A stretch of DNA of 64,000 nt, from positions 3,596,001 to 3,660,000 of the forward strand of contig NC_009092.1 of the NCBI RefSeq assembly GCF_000016065.1, written 5' to 3'. The stretch comes from Shewanella loihica PV-4. GTDB taxonomy: Bacteria > Pseudomonadota > Gammaproteobacteria > Enterobacterales > Shewanellaceae. Of the stretch, positions 1 to 8,336 are shown in pieces. The notes under the pieces are model-generated. The model saw only the letters and a list, made by a program, of their open reading frames with translations, ran no database searches and had not been told where the DNA came from. The first letter of the stretch is position 1; each line of letters begins with the position of its first letter. The position numbers were made by a program, and so were the translations under genes.

Positions 1-81
1 TAATAGACAATAGGTTATAATTCAATCGACAGGCTATTGCTAGTCGAGTCATAGTCCCGGCGCACACCAAGGAGTCGCAAC

Positions 82-381
82 ATGCTAGTCACCTTTAAAA
101 CCAAGCACTATGCCAATATCACCCTGTTTGGCGATGTGGCACAGACCTTCCTTAAGATACTCGGCCACAGCACCTCGGTGCCCGGTGCGATACGCGCCGA
201 AGATGTACCCGCAGCGCTGGCCCGACTGCAACAGGCAGTGGCCAATGCACCAACTCAGCCCCCACAGACAGAAGATGACGAAGATGATAAGGGCCCCTAT
301 GTGAGCCTGAGACAAAGGGCACTGCCCCTAATCGAGTTATTCGAGTCGGCGGTTAAGAATAATGACAACGTGATGTGGTAA
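82..381 (+). CDS. DUF1840 family protein
   Basis: Encodes a 99-residue cytosolic protein matching the DUF1840 pattern: an N-terminal strand starting MLVTFKTKHYANI, a central helix that ends in an acidic stretch (EDDEDD around residues 64-69), and a C-terminal helix with LIELFESAVK. DUF1840 has no established function. The ATG is supported by an AAGGAG at 69-74, seven bases upstream. There is no signal peptide or membrane segment. It stands alone; the next gene on this strand starts about 660 bp later. Confidence 0.85.
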   Translation: MLVTFKTKHYANITLFGDVAQTFLKILGHSTSVPGAIRAEDVPAALARLQQAVANAPTQPPQTEDDEDDKGPYVSLRQRALPLIELFESAVKNNDNVMW

Positions 382-1043
382 TAATCTGTAATACGAAAAT
401 AGGCACACATAAAATCGGCTCGTGAATATCCCTTATCGAGCGTGAATGTCTCTTACGAGCCGATTTTATACTTTTTACTATATTCATGAACTCTTTATTT
501 CTGCCTCAGAAATCCAGGTTATTTTTATTCAAAATCTCGCCGACAAAACAATCCTATACATCCCGCCTGTTTTCAACACAAATCAATTAACAACTAATCA
601 ACAAGTAAACCCCACCCAAATAAAAAAGCGCCATTGAAAACTTAAACAAAATAATATTAATCAGTTATAACTCATTTACCTAAACCTTCCCAAACTCACT
701 GCCACAGCTTAACCACAGGCAAGAGTCATTCTACTTATTTAGCTGTTTTTAAAGCAAAACAATCGCGACAGAATGATTAGTCATTTTAGTCGAATAACCG
801 AGCAAATTTTATTCAACACACTGCATAACTAACAGATAACGCGCATAATTTTAAAATGTACAAAAACTGAGACATTTGTATGACTTTTGTTAAATCACAC
901 CTACTAATTGTCATAATAGGCTGTTAGTATGCTGTCGAGTTTTTAAACTAAGGATGGTTAAACGTAGCTAAAACCTACAATGAAAATTGGATTCAGATTA
1001 CTCATTTTCGATTTACACTTTTATTATAAAAATAAGGTAAAAC
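382..1043. other. AT-rich intergenic region with a 14-bp inverted repeat
   Basis: No convincing gene in about 660 bp. Just after the DUF1840 stop, a perfect 14-bp inverted repeat (410-423 with 455-468; core AAAATCGGCTCG) encloses a 31-base loop, and the loop plus arms also form a diverged direct duplication (421-440 and 441-459). It may act as a weak terminator because only a short T-rich run follows. The remainder is AT-rich and presumably carries the promoter of the phospholipase D-like gene, though I cannot place it with confidence. A 63-codon ORF at 446-637 lacks a ribosome-binding site and homology I recognise. Confidence 0.5.
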
Positions 1044-2489
1044 ATGAAAATTAATAAACTGAGTATGGGGTTGTTGTTATCGCTAGCTTCGTCAATGAGC
1101 TATGCCGATGATGTTGAAGTTTACTTTAATCACGTGGTCAATCCACCGGCCGTTCAAGCCGACCTTGAACAGAAAATTATCCAGCTTATCGATTCCGCCA
1201 ATAGCACCTTGTATATGGCGATCTATGATCTCGATCTGCCCGGTATTGCCAATGCCATGGTGGCCGCTAAACAGCGCGGCGTCGATGTAAAGTTTGTCAC
1301 CGACGAAGACAACATCGCCGGCGAGAATGACCAGGCCATCGCCATCTTAAATCAAGGCGGCGTCCCCTGGATCGACGACACCGAAAACGGTAGCTCAGGC
1401 TCCAAGATCCAGCACAACAAATTCATCGTCGTCGACGGCAAGAAGGTACTCACCGGCAGCACCAACTTTAGTCAGTCTGGCGTGCATGGCGATCTGGATG
1501 CCCAGGGCAACCTGATCAGCGAAGGCAATGATAACCATATCGTTATCATCGACTCTAACCAGCTAGCCAGCGTCTACACCCACCAGTTCAATCTGATGTG
1601 GGGCGACGGTCAGGGCGGCGCCAAAGACTCACTCTTTGGCCTGGGTAAGCCTGATCATCAGCTGGAGACCGTCTACACCAACAACGACAATATCCGCATC
1701 GATGTACAGTTCACCCCGCAGTCGCCAAGCGTCTACGTGGGCTCGACCCTATACAACATGCAGCAATACATTCGTAACGCCCAATATCGTATTCACCTGG
1801 CGCAATTTGTTATTAGCGCCCAGGATGTAGCCGATGAAATGGAGCTGAGACACGATGCCGGCGTCGAGGTACAAGGCCTGGGCGATGCGTCTTTCTTCTC
1901 TCGCTACTACTCTGAATTTCAGGATATGTTAGGCATAGAGAAGCCTAACACCTCAGGTGAGATCGAGGTGGACAGCTACACTGGCGCCGCCAACAACATC
2001 TGGGAAAACCCTGCCGATGTGCGCGTAGCCAAGCTAAACAGCAACGATAAATTCCATCATAAGTACATGATTATAGACGATATGGTACTGACGGGGTCCC
2101 ACAATATCAGTGGCGCCGCGGCCTTTGGTAACGACGAAAACATAGTGGTTATCCACGACGCCGAGACCGCCGCCGAGTTTGAGGGACACTTCAGCTACAC
2201 CTATTGCGTAGCAGGCAACGGAACTGAGTGCGCCAAGCCCGCCTATGAGGAAGGCACCTGGGAAGGGGTCTTCTTTAGCGCCAGCGAAGTGGGTGTAGTA
2301 CTGGATATCGTCAACAACGCGACCCTGACCGAGCTGGATATCGACGCGGCCATGAACAAGACAGCCGCCAACAATATCATCGCCGCCAGACCGATTGCCG
2401 ACATGGATGCCCTGGCCGCCGTGCCTTACGTGGGTAACGCCGCCATGATAGATCTGAAAGACTATATCGCTCAGTGGCAGAGCAAGTAG
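1044..2489 (+). CDS. secreted phospholipase D-like protein with C-terminal HhH-like segment
   Basis: A 481-residue PLD-superfamily enzyme with a Sec signal peptide (residues 1-21, cleavage near SYA-DD), so periplasmic or exported. Two HKD catalytic motifs are intact: H124-x-K126-(x4)-D131 followed by GSTNFS, and H338-x-K340-(x4)-D345 followed by GSHNIS. The family hydrolyses phosphodiester bonds in lipids or nucleic acids by a phosphohistidine intermediate. The C-terminal 50 residues (IIAARPIADMDALAAVPYVG) resemble a ComEA-type helix-hairpin-helix, favouring DNA as substrate; that part is inference. AAGG precedes the ATG. A Rho-independent terminator follows directly, so it is monocistronic. 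Confidence 0.88.
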   Translation: MKINKLSMGLLLSLASSMSYADDVEVYFNHVVNPPAVQADLEQKIIQLIDSANSTLYMAIYDLDLPGIANAMVAAKQRGVDVKFVTDEDNIAGENDQAIAILNQGGVPWIDDTENGSSGSKIQHNKFIVVDGKKVLTGSTNFSQSGVHGDLDAQGNLISEGNDNHIVIIDSNQLASVYTHQFNLMWGDGQGGAKDSLFGLGKPDHQLETVYTNNDNIRIDVQFTPQSPSVYVGSTLYNMQQYIRNAQYRIHLAQFVISAQDVADEMELRHDAGVEVQGLGDASFFSRYYSEFQDMLGIEKPNTSGEIEVDSYTGAANNIWENPADVRVAKLNSNDKFHHKYMIIDDMVLTGSHNISGAAAFGNDENIVVIHDAETAAEFEGHFSYTYCVAGNGTECAKPAYEEGTWEGVFFSASEVGVVLDIVNNATLTELDIDAAMNKTAANNIIAARPIADMDALAAVPYVGNAAMIDLKDYIAQWQSK

Positions 2490-2509
2490 TCACTCGCTAG
2501 GTGAGTTAA

Positions 2510-2537
2510 GGCGCGGCCCGCTTGGGTCGCGCCTTTT
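2510..2537 (+). terminator. Rho-independent terminator of the PLD-like gene
   Basis: GGCGCGGCCC pairs with GGGTCGCGCC over ten base pairs (one G-U) around a GCTT tetraloop and is followed by TTTT. It starts 20 bp after the stop codon of the PLD-like gene and lies between convergent genes. Confidence 0.85.
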
Positions 2538-2554
2538 CGAAATAGCCCCCACGA

Positions 2555-3025
2555 TTAGCGGGTCAGACGCTCTATGATCGTCTTGTGCTGTGGATAGGCC
2601 TCCAGCAGCGGCTGGCGCTCAAACAGCTCGAAATCCTCGAAGGTAAAGCCTGGCGACACCATGCAGCCCACAAGAGAAAAGCCCGGGTTATTCATGGCAG
2701 AGCCGAAGATACAGCCTTTAGGCACCAGAAACTGCGGCCGTTGACCTGCGGCCACGTCCAGCCCCAGCTCAGCCGTAGTCAGCTCACCCGCCCCGTCGAT
2801 CATATAGATGGTCAGTGGCTCGCCACCATGGAAATACCACATCTCGTCGGCGGTCAGGCGATGAAAATGGGACACCTCGCCGGTGCGCAGCAGGAAATAG
2901 ATGCTAGTCCACAGCTGGCGCCTGTCATCGAAGGCCTCCGCCGCCCGGTAGGAGGAGCGATAATAGCCCCCTTCCACATGTTGCTCTAACTGCAATGCAT
3001 TGATGAAATCTTCCGCGCGCTGCAT
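2555..3025 (-). CDS. DUF985 cupin protein
   Basis: 156 residues with the whole-length signature of the cupin_5/DUF985 family (YML079w-like): LEQHVEGGYYRSSYRA at the N-terminus, SIYFLL, then FHRLTADEMWYFHGGEPL, and a C-terminal GCMVSPGFTFEDFEL. These are single-domain double-stranded beta-helix proteins of uncertain role; some relatives bind small ligands. Cytosolic. GGGAG lies five bases before the ATG. It converges with the PLD-like gene and shares the bidirectional hairpin between them. Confidence 0.9.
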   Translation of the reverse strand: MQRAEDFINALQLEQHVEGGYYRSSYRAAEAFDDRRQLWTSIYFLLRTGEVSHFHRLTADEMWYFHGGEPLTIYMIDGAGELTTAELGLDVAAGQRPQFLVPKGCIFGSAMNNPGFSLVGCMVSPGFTFEDFELFERQPLLEAYPQHKTIIERLTR

Positions 3026-3196
3026 AACTTCTCCCTCTTCATGTTCTAACCGACTCAGCTTTAGGATTCTTGCCCTTGAGTTAATGGCCCTAAATCAAAC
3101 CTAAGTCAATGGCCTAGCACTCTAACCTATGTTGATACTTAATGCTGTGACTCGAGCTGAGCAACGAGGCAAGCGTGTCGCATCATAGCCTAAATA

Positions 3197-3230
3197 AAAA
3201 AGCCCAGAGCGTTAGGCCTTGGGCTTTTAT
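3197..3230 (-). terminator. Hairpin terminator, probably bidirectional
   Basis: AAGCCCA pairs with TGGGCTT around a GC-rich loop, with an A-run on the left and a T-run on the right. On the minus strand it follows the stop of the small unknown gene at 3254 by about 25 bp. Confidence 0.75.
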
Positions 3231-3253
3231 TATCTTTACTAATTCGCTAGATC

Positions 3254-3499
3254 TCAGTGCTTAGAGACGCCGTGACGCACCATCTCTTTGCCCTGCTCGA
3301 ACACTTCATCTGTGACCCAACGGGCATGCAGGAGTTTGTGGTTCTTGTCGAACACGGCCACAAAATGGCGGCCATCGGCGTTATTGGTCGCCATCCCAAC
3401 CCCTTCGACCCCTTCCAGTCCCAGGCCACCGTTTTCTACCGCCAGCAGGAAGCTGGCAAGATCGTCCAGGTTGTCGATAACCGTTTTATCATCACTCAT
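3254..3499 (-). CDS. Small protein of unknown function
   Basis: 81 residues from the MSDDKT start; an upstream in-frame ATG at 3520 would add seven residues. I prefer 3499 because GAGAAG lies about eight bases upstream, whereas the distal ATG has only GC-rich sequence. The protein is soluble and looks folded (LDDLASFLLAVENGGLGLEG, then HFVAVFDKNHKLLHARWV). I do not recognise a family. It has its own terminator downstream and is separated from the PAP2 gene by about 210 bp. Confidence 0.7.
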   Translation of the reverse strand: MSDDKTVIDNLDDLASFLLAVENGGLGLEGVEGVGMATNNADGRHFVAVFDKNHKLLHARWVTDEVFEQGKEMVRHGVSKH

Positions 3500-3731
3500 G
3501 ACTTTGCTTCTCATCTTCATCCGCCCGCAAAAGGGCCTTACTCAATGTCGCGTACTCTACCCTGAGTGAGCCAAGATGTGAACCCATTGCCCCTGCCTTT
3601 CCCAGACCAAACAGCTTCTACCAACAAGGTTTGCGAGATTGAAACTTCATACACACCGCAAGTTGCCCTAAGCAGACAGGCATAAAACCTTGCGTTCTGG
3701 GTCAACTCATCCGTCACCTGCGTATAGCAGG

Positions 3732-5114
3732 CTAAAAACGATTCTCTACCGTAAGCACTATGGAGTCCGTCTGATACTCCATGTTAAGCGCATCCCATTT
3801 GGCCTCTGAGTAGGCATACTTGAGTCCCATCACCCACTCTTCTCCCAAGGCGTAGCTTAGGCCGGCTTCCGCTGCGACCAGTTGATTACCGGACCAGGCC
3901 TGAAAACGTGCCATGGCATCGGCCGACAGTCCGCCACCGATATGATAACGGGTTCGCCCTTCGATAGAGGGCATGACCTCCAGGCTACCCTCACCGGCAT
4001 ACTGACCGCCGGTCAGATAGTCCACCTCCAGCTCGACCCAATAGGCGTAGAGACCGCCCCCTAACTTGAAGTGCCAATCCCCCTGGGGCGCGAAACGATA
4101 GAAATATTGCGAACCCAGGCTCCACTGCTTGAAAGCCAGATAGAGAGAGTCACCATCCTGATACTGCTTACCATCCAGCTCGAACTCCCCCGAGAGGGTG
4201 CCAAACAGGCGTGTCTCGTTAGGCGAAAGTTCGAGTTGTAGCGAGGTCTTACTTGAGTCTAAGTACTCGTACAAAAGATAGGAAAACGGCTGATGATCGT
4301 CCACCAGCTGACTATCTGGCAGCAGATCTTTCGCCCCTGCCATACCCAGAGAATCTGTCATGTTAAAGCCGAGATTAACGGCAAAGCGGTGACGCTTGGG
4401 GCCATGAACCGCAGGCTGAGCACGCTTCTCGGCGCGCGGGCCAGCTCGGCCATTCAGGGGCCCATCCAGGGGCATAGAGAGATTAAATTGCAGCCCACCT
4501 TCATCATTGGGAAAGAGAGATACGGCCAGACCTTGGTTATCGTAGCGCTCGACGAAATACTGGTTAACCAGGATGGCAATGCCCGCACCACCGAGCACAT
4601 CATCGGCGTAGTGCCGTCTGCCATGCACCCGACTGGCGGCCACCACACCGGCCCCCAGATAGGCGGGGATCCCCCAGCGGCTGCCATATCGCGACTGCAG
4701 AAAGGCGGCACCAGAGAAGGCCCCGGCGGAGTGGCCAGAGGGAAAAGACTTATAACTTCCACCCGCCACATTTGAGTTGGGTCGATAGCGCCCCACAGTG
4801 CTCTTGGTCGCCTCGACGATAAGCTGGGTCGTGAGCACAGAGAAGGTCAGCTGCTTGGCGCCCTCAAAGTCATCATAGAGCCAGGACGCCAGGTATCCGG
4901 TCGCCGGAATGGCAATCACCAATATATCTCCGGCCTCGACAAACCCATCGTCTATCGACTCATTGATGGCGTTATAGGGCGCCGCCATGGCGACAAGATT
5001 CAGGCTCGTCCCCAACAGAGCACTGGCTTGTAGTAGCCTGGCTTGTAGTAGCTTGGCTTTTAATCGCGTGGCTTTTAATTGCATAGCTTTTAATCGCAAA
5101 GCTTTGATTGGCAT
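3732..5114 (-). CDS. PAP2-family phosphatase with C-terminal beta-rich domain and expanded signal peptide
   Basis: 460 residues from the ATG at 5114, chosen because GGGAG lies six bases upstream; a TTG 33 bp earlier is less likely. The N-terminus is made of six pentapeptides of the type KALRL/KATRL/QARLL that lengthen the positive end of a signal peptide whose hydrophobic core precedes AMA-APY. Then comes a PAP2 acid phosphatase domain with all three motifs: K-(x6)-RP at 104-112, PSGH at 125-128, SR-(x5)-H at 161-168. These enzymes dephosphorylate lipid phosphates such as phosphatidate or undecaprenyl pyrophosphate. The C-terminal 250 residues alternate polar and hydrophobic positions and end in F, like an outer-membrane barrel. 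Periplasmic or outer-membrane location is inferred. Confidence 0.85.
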   Translation of the reverse strand: MPIKALRLKAMQLKATRLKAKLLQARLLQASALLGTSLNLVAMAAPYNAINESIDDGFVEAGDILVIAIPATGYLASWLYDDFEGAKQLTFSVLTTQLIVEATKSTVGRYRPNSNVAGGSYKSFPSGHSAGAFSGAAFLQSRYGSRWGIPAYLGAGVVAASRVHGRRHYADDVLGGAGIAILVNQYFVERYDNQGLAVSLFPNDEGGLQFNLSMPLDGPLNGRAGPRAEKRAQPAVHGPKRHRFAVNLGFNMTDSLGMAGAKDLLPDSQLVDDHQPFSYLLYEYLDSSKTSLQLELSPNETRLFGTLSGEFELDGKQYQDGDSLYLAFKQWSLGSQYFYRFAPQGDWHFKLGGGLYAYWVELEVDYLTGGQYAGEGSLEVMPSIEGRTRYHIGGGLSADAMARFQAWSGNQLVAAEAGLSYALGEEWVMGLKYAYSEAKWDALNMEYQTDSIVLTVENRF

Positions 5115-5115
5115 A
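5026..5115 (-). repeat. Six 15-bp tandem repeats in the PAP2 gene start
   Basis: Units begin at 5026, 5041, 5056, 5071, 5086 and 5101; all start GCTT on the plus strand and differ at a few bases (for example GCTTTTAATCGCGTG). They encode the repeated pentapeptides at the N-terminus of the PAP2 protein. The last unit contains the start codon. Confidence 0.9.
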
Positions 5116-5299
5116 GCTGACTCCCGGCAAAGCAGATACTTGCCCAAAGTGTAGATGCAAATGCTTTATCCTGTGGCTAATCACTAGCCCTGAGACGCTA
5201 AATCGCATAAAATGTCGCCGCCTAATTCATAGGCCAAGTATCTGATCACAAAAGCCCTTAGCAAGGAAATGGCTAAGGTTAACCACTTAAGGACGAGTC

Positions 5300-5785
5300 A
5301 TGGACCCTATCTCCCAGCTGTTTGCCGCCTATCTGGAAATGGTCAGCAGCAACATTGTCGCCAGCTATGAAGATGCCGCCAACACCCGCCTTGTCAGCCA
5401 GCGTCTGGTGTATGAAGACACGGCCATCGGCTTTCAACATCAGCTGTGGCGAATCCGGGAGCAGAGCGTCTGCGCCGACATCAAACAAGACGTCACCCAA
5501 TATGCCTACTGCACCCGCAAGGCCAAGCGCTTGTTCAGCAGTCTATGTAAGCAGCTCTCCAGGCATGACGATCTCAATCAACACGGCAGACGCCTGTCGA
5601 CCATGTACTGTAACGCCTCCCTCAGCTATAAGCCGATGATCGCCCATATAGGCGAGCCAAGCTTGCGCAGCGAGCAGCAAAGAGCGCAGAAGCGCTGTAA
5701 CGAGTTGATCCTCAAGGCGATGCAAGACAAGCGCCCAGAGGTGCAGCAACAAAAGGCAGCCGCCTGCGCCAAGGCTAACGGCTAA
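5300..5785 (+). CDS. Hypothetical protein, cysteine-bearing, unknown function
   Basis: 161 residues, mostly helical, with six cysteines spread along the chain (VCADIK, YAYCTRK, LCKQL, MYCNAS, RCNELI, AACAK) and no clear signal peptide or membrane span. I do not recognise a family. AAGGACG lies a few bases before the ATG at 5300. The stop codon falls inside a 7-bp tandem repeat, so the exact C-terminus may vary between strains. The gene is divergent from the PAP2 gene and convergent with the OsmC-YcaO gene. Confidence 0.65.
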   Translation: MDPISQLFAAYLEMVSSNIVASYEDAANTRLVSQRLVYEDTAIGFQHQLWRIREQSVCADIKQDVTQYAYCTRKAKRLFSSLCKQLSRHDDLNQHGRRLSTMYCNASLSYKPMIAHIGEPSLRSEQQRAQKRCNELILKAMQDKRPEVQQQKAAACAKANG

Positions 5786-5800
5786 CGGCTAACGGCTCGG
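5773..5800 (+). repeat. Heptamer tandem repeat across a stop codon
   Basis: GGCTAAC occurs three times in a row and a fourth, altered unit (GGCTCGG) follows. The stop codon at 5783-5785 is inside the array. A second partial copy (GGCTCGGCTAAC) follows directly. Confidence 0.85.
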
Positions 5801-5848
5801 CCAGGCTCGGCTAACCGACACCCAAAAGCGAGCACCAAACAGCAAGCA

Positions 5849-5880
5849 CAAAAAAGCGAGCACCAAGGCTCGCTTTTTTA
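5849..5880. terminator. Bidirectional terminator
   Basis: AAAAAAGCGAG pairs with CTCGCTTTTTT around a short loop, with A-run and T-run on opposite sides, between convergent genes. The left arm plus the loop (AAAGCGAGCACCAA) is also present once more at about 5824-5837. Confidence 0.85.
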
Positions 5881-5925
5881 ACTCGTTATCTGTAACTCAA
5901 TATCTGTAACTCACAGTATTAAAGG

Positions 5926-8112
5926 TTAAAGTCCGGCTTTAATTTTACGGGCCTGATGCAACTTCTTGTAGCTCTCGATAAGACGCAGATGCGGCTCTAT
6001 GCCTTCAAGCGCCATGCTGGTCTCGGTAAGGCCTGAGAAACGCACCTCGCCGTTCACCGAACCAACCACCTGAGCCATCACCTCTTCACCAAACATGCGG
6101 GTAAAGTTACCGATAAAGTCCTCAAGCTCGAGCTCCTCATCCAGAGTCACCTCGAGCACCGCGCTCATCGCCTGGTAGAAGAGACCGCGCTGAACCGTGT
6201 TGTCGTTGAACTGCAGGAAGTCTTCCACCAGCTCAAGCGCCTCTTCGTGAGCGCCCAGGGCCAGATAGATGAGGATCTTCAGCTCGATAATGGTCAGCTG
6301 TCCCCACACGGTGTTTTCGTCGAAGACGATGCCGATCAGGGTGCGGATATCCGTGTAGTTATCCAGCTGACTCTCTTCCAGACGATTGACCAGATCGGCA
6401 AGCTCATCATCGCTCAGCCTGTGCAGGTTGAGGATATCTTCACGATAGTCCAGCGCCTTGTTGGTGTTGTCCCAGATGAGGTCGTCCACAGGATAAACCT
6501 CAGAGTAATCAGGCACCAGGATGCGACAGGCAGACGCGCCAAGCTCTTCAAACTCGGCGACATAGACCTCCTTGCCCAGGCTCTCCAAGATGCCGAACAG
6601 CCCCTTGGCCTCCTCCTCGTTGGTGCCGGAGAAGTCCCACTCGCAGAACGCATAGTCCGCCTTGTTGCTGAAGAAGCGCCAGGAGATCACCCCGGTCGAG
6701 TCGATAAAGTGCTCGACGAAGTTCTCTGGCTCGCTTACCGCCATACTGTTAAAGGTCGGCTTAGGCACATCGTTAAGTCCCTCGAAGCTGCGGCCCTGCA
6801 AAAGCTCGGTCAGGCTGCGCTCCAGCGCCACCTCGAAGCTTGGGTGCGCACCGAAGGAGGCGAACACGCCGCCTGTCTTAGGGTTCATCAGGGTCACACA
6901 CATCACGGGGAATTGACCGCCGAGGGAGGCGTCTCTCACGACTACTGGGAAGCCTTGCTCCTCGAGTCCCTTGATACCGGCAAGAATGCTAGGGTACTTC
7001 TCCAGCACGGCCATAGGCACGTCCGGCAGCACTATCTCCTGCTCGATAATCTGACGCTTCACCGCGCGCTCGAAGATCTCCGACAAACACTGTACCTCGG
7101 CCTCCTGCAGGTTGTTGCCCGCACTCATGCCGTTACTGAGGAACAGGTTCTCGATCAAGTTCGATGGGAAATAGACGGTCTCACCGTCCGAGCGGCGCTT
7201 GTAGGGGATGGTACAGATACCGCGCTCAATATTGCCCGAGTTGGTATCGATCAGGTGCGAGCCGCAAAGCTCGCCATCCGGGTTATAGATCTCCAGGCTG
7301 TAATCGTCCAGCATGCCTTCAGGCAGCGAGTCATCATCGGTGAGGGCGAACCACTTCTCGTTGGGGTAGTGCACAAACTCGCTGTTTGCGATATCCAGGC
7401 CGAAGAACTGATCGTTGTAGAAGAAGTTGCAGTTCAGACGCTCGATAAACTCGCCCAGGGCCGAACAGAGGGCACTCTCCTTGCTCGCGCCTTTACCATT
7501 GGTGAAGCACATGGGCGAGGCCGCATCACGAATATGCAGCGACCAGACGTTGGGCACTATGTTACGCCAGGAGGAGATCTCTATCTTCATCCCGAGTCCA
7601 GCCAGGATCTCCGTCATGTTGGCGATGGTCTGCTCAAGCGGCAGATCTTTACCCAGAATATAGGTGCTGCTGTCACCTTCAGGCTGACCCATCAACATGG
7701 CGTTGGCATCGGCGTCCAGGTTTTCTACCGTCTCAATCTTAAATTCTGGGCCTGTCTGCACCACCTTCTTCACGGTACAACGGTCGATGGAGCGCAGGAT
7801 CCCCTCGCGATCTTTGTCGGAAATATCGTCGGGCAGCTCGACCTGGATCTGGAAGATCTGGTTATAGCGATCTTCCGGGTCGACAATGTTGTTCTGAGAC
7901 AGACGAATATTGTCGGTCGAGATATCGCGCGCCTTACAGTAGACCTTTACGAAATAGGCCGCACACAGAGCCGACGACGCCAGGAAATAATCAAAGGGGC
8001 TAGGCGCCGAGCCATCACCCTTGTAGCGGATCGGCTGATCGGCGGTGACGGTAAAATCGTCGAATTTGGCTTCGAGTCTGAGGTTATCGAGAAAATTAAC
8101 TTTGATTTCCAT
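5926..8112 (-). CDS. OsmC-YcaO fusion protein
   Basis: 728 residues from the ATG at 8112 (MEIKVNF); a TTG at 8175 would add 21 residues but lacks a better ribosome-binding site. Residues 1-135 are an OsmC-like domain retaining the two redox cysteines (C50 in SSALCAAYF, C112 in DRCTVKK). From about 165 a complete YcaO domain follows, close to E. coli YcaO (586 aa): VPNVWSLHIRD, NGKGASKESA, ALGEFIERL, EAEVQCLSEIFERAV, RDASLGG, and the helical C-terminal region. YcaO enzymes activate peptide amide oxygens with ATP; E. coli YcaO is linked to RimO-dependent methylthiolation of ribosomal protein S12. No precursor peptide or RimO lies nearby. Confidence 0.92.
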   Translation of the reverse strand: MEIKVNFLDNLRLEAKFDDFTVTADQPIRYKGDGSAPSPFDYFLASSALCAAYFVKVYCKARDISTDNIRLSQNNIVDPEDRYNQIFQIQVELPDDISDKDREGILRSIDRCTVKKVVQTGPEFKIETVENLDADANAMLMGQPEGDSSTYILGKDLPLEQTIANMTEILAGLGMKIEISSWRNIVPNVWSLHIRDAASPMCFTNGKGASKESALCSALGEFIERLNCNFFYNDQFFGLDIANSEFVHYPNEKWFALTDDDSLPEGMLDDYSLEIYNPDGELCGSHLIDTNSGNIERGICTIPYKRRSDGETVYFPSNLIENLFLSNGMSAGNNLQEAEVQCLSEIFERAVKRQIIEQEIVLPDVPMAVLEKYPSILAGIKGLEEQGFPVVVRDASLGGQFPVMCVTLMNPKTGGVFASFGAHPSFEVALERSLTELLQGRSFEGLNDVPKPTFNSMAVSEPENFVEHFIDSTGVISWRFFSNKADYAFCEWDFSGTNEEEAKGLFGILESLGKEVYVAEFEELGASACRILVPDYSEVYPVDDLIWDNTNKALDYREDILNLHRLSDDELADLVNRLEESQLDNYTDIRTLIGIVFDENTVWGQLTIIELKILIYLALGAHEEALELVEDFLQFNDNTVQRGLFYQAMSAVLEVTLDEELELEDFIGNFTRMFGEEVMAQVVGSVNGEVRFSGLTETSMALEGIEPHLRLIESYKKLHQARKIKAGL

Positions 8113-8224
8113 GGGGTGGTTTCCACTGCGCGCCTGTACCCTTGGGCCAGCATGCTTTATTTGAAAATGAGACAATTGAGGGGAATTATCGGTGTTTTTG
8201 CCCCATTAGTCTTGGGTTAATTAC

Positions 8225-8294
8225 CGAAAAAGGCCAAATGGGCCGAATTAACCACCGGGGCGACGAAGAAGCAGCGCCGCGCCGGTGGTTAATT
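8225..8294 (-). terminator. Inverted repeat and T-run hairpin after the diguanylate cyclase gene
   Basis: A perfect 13-bp inverted repeat (AATTAACCACCGG at 8246-8258 with its complement at 8282-8294, 23-base loop) follows the cyclase stop on the minus strand. Immediately after it a short GGCC-CATTT-GGCC hairpin runs into TTTTT. Together they probably end the cyclase transcript before the OsmC-YcaO gene. Confidence 0.55.
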
Positions 8295-8336
8295 TAGAAA
8301 ATAGATAAAATAAGAGAAACAGATGAGTAGAGCGGA

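Noticed and set aside
446..637. 63-residue ORF in the first intergenic region
   Set aside because: No ribosome-binding site, AT-rich low-complexity translation and no family match.
6247..8220. A 657-codon open frame on the plus strand opposite the OsmC-YcaO gene
   Set aside because: It is wholly antisense to a well-supported gene, has no recognisable domain, and such frames are expected from GC-leaning codon usage.
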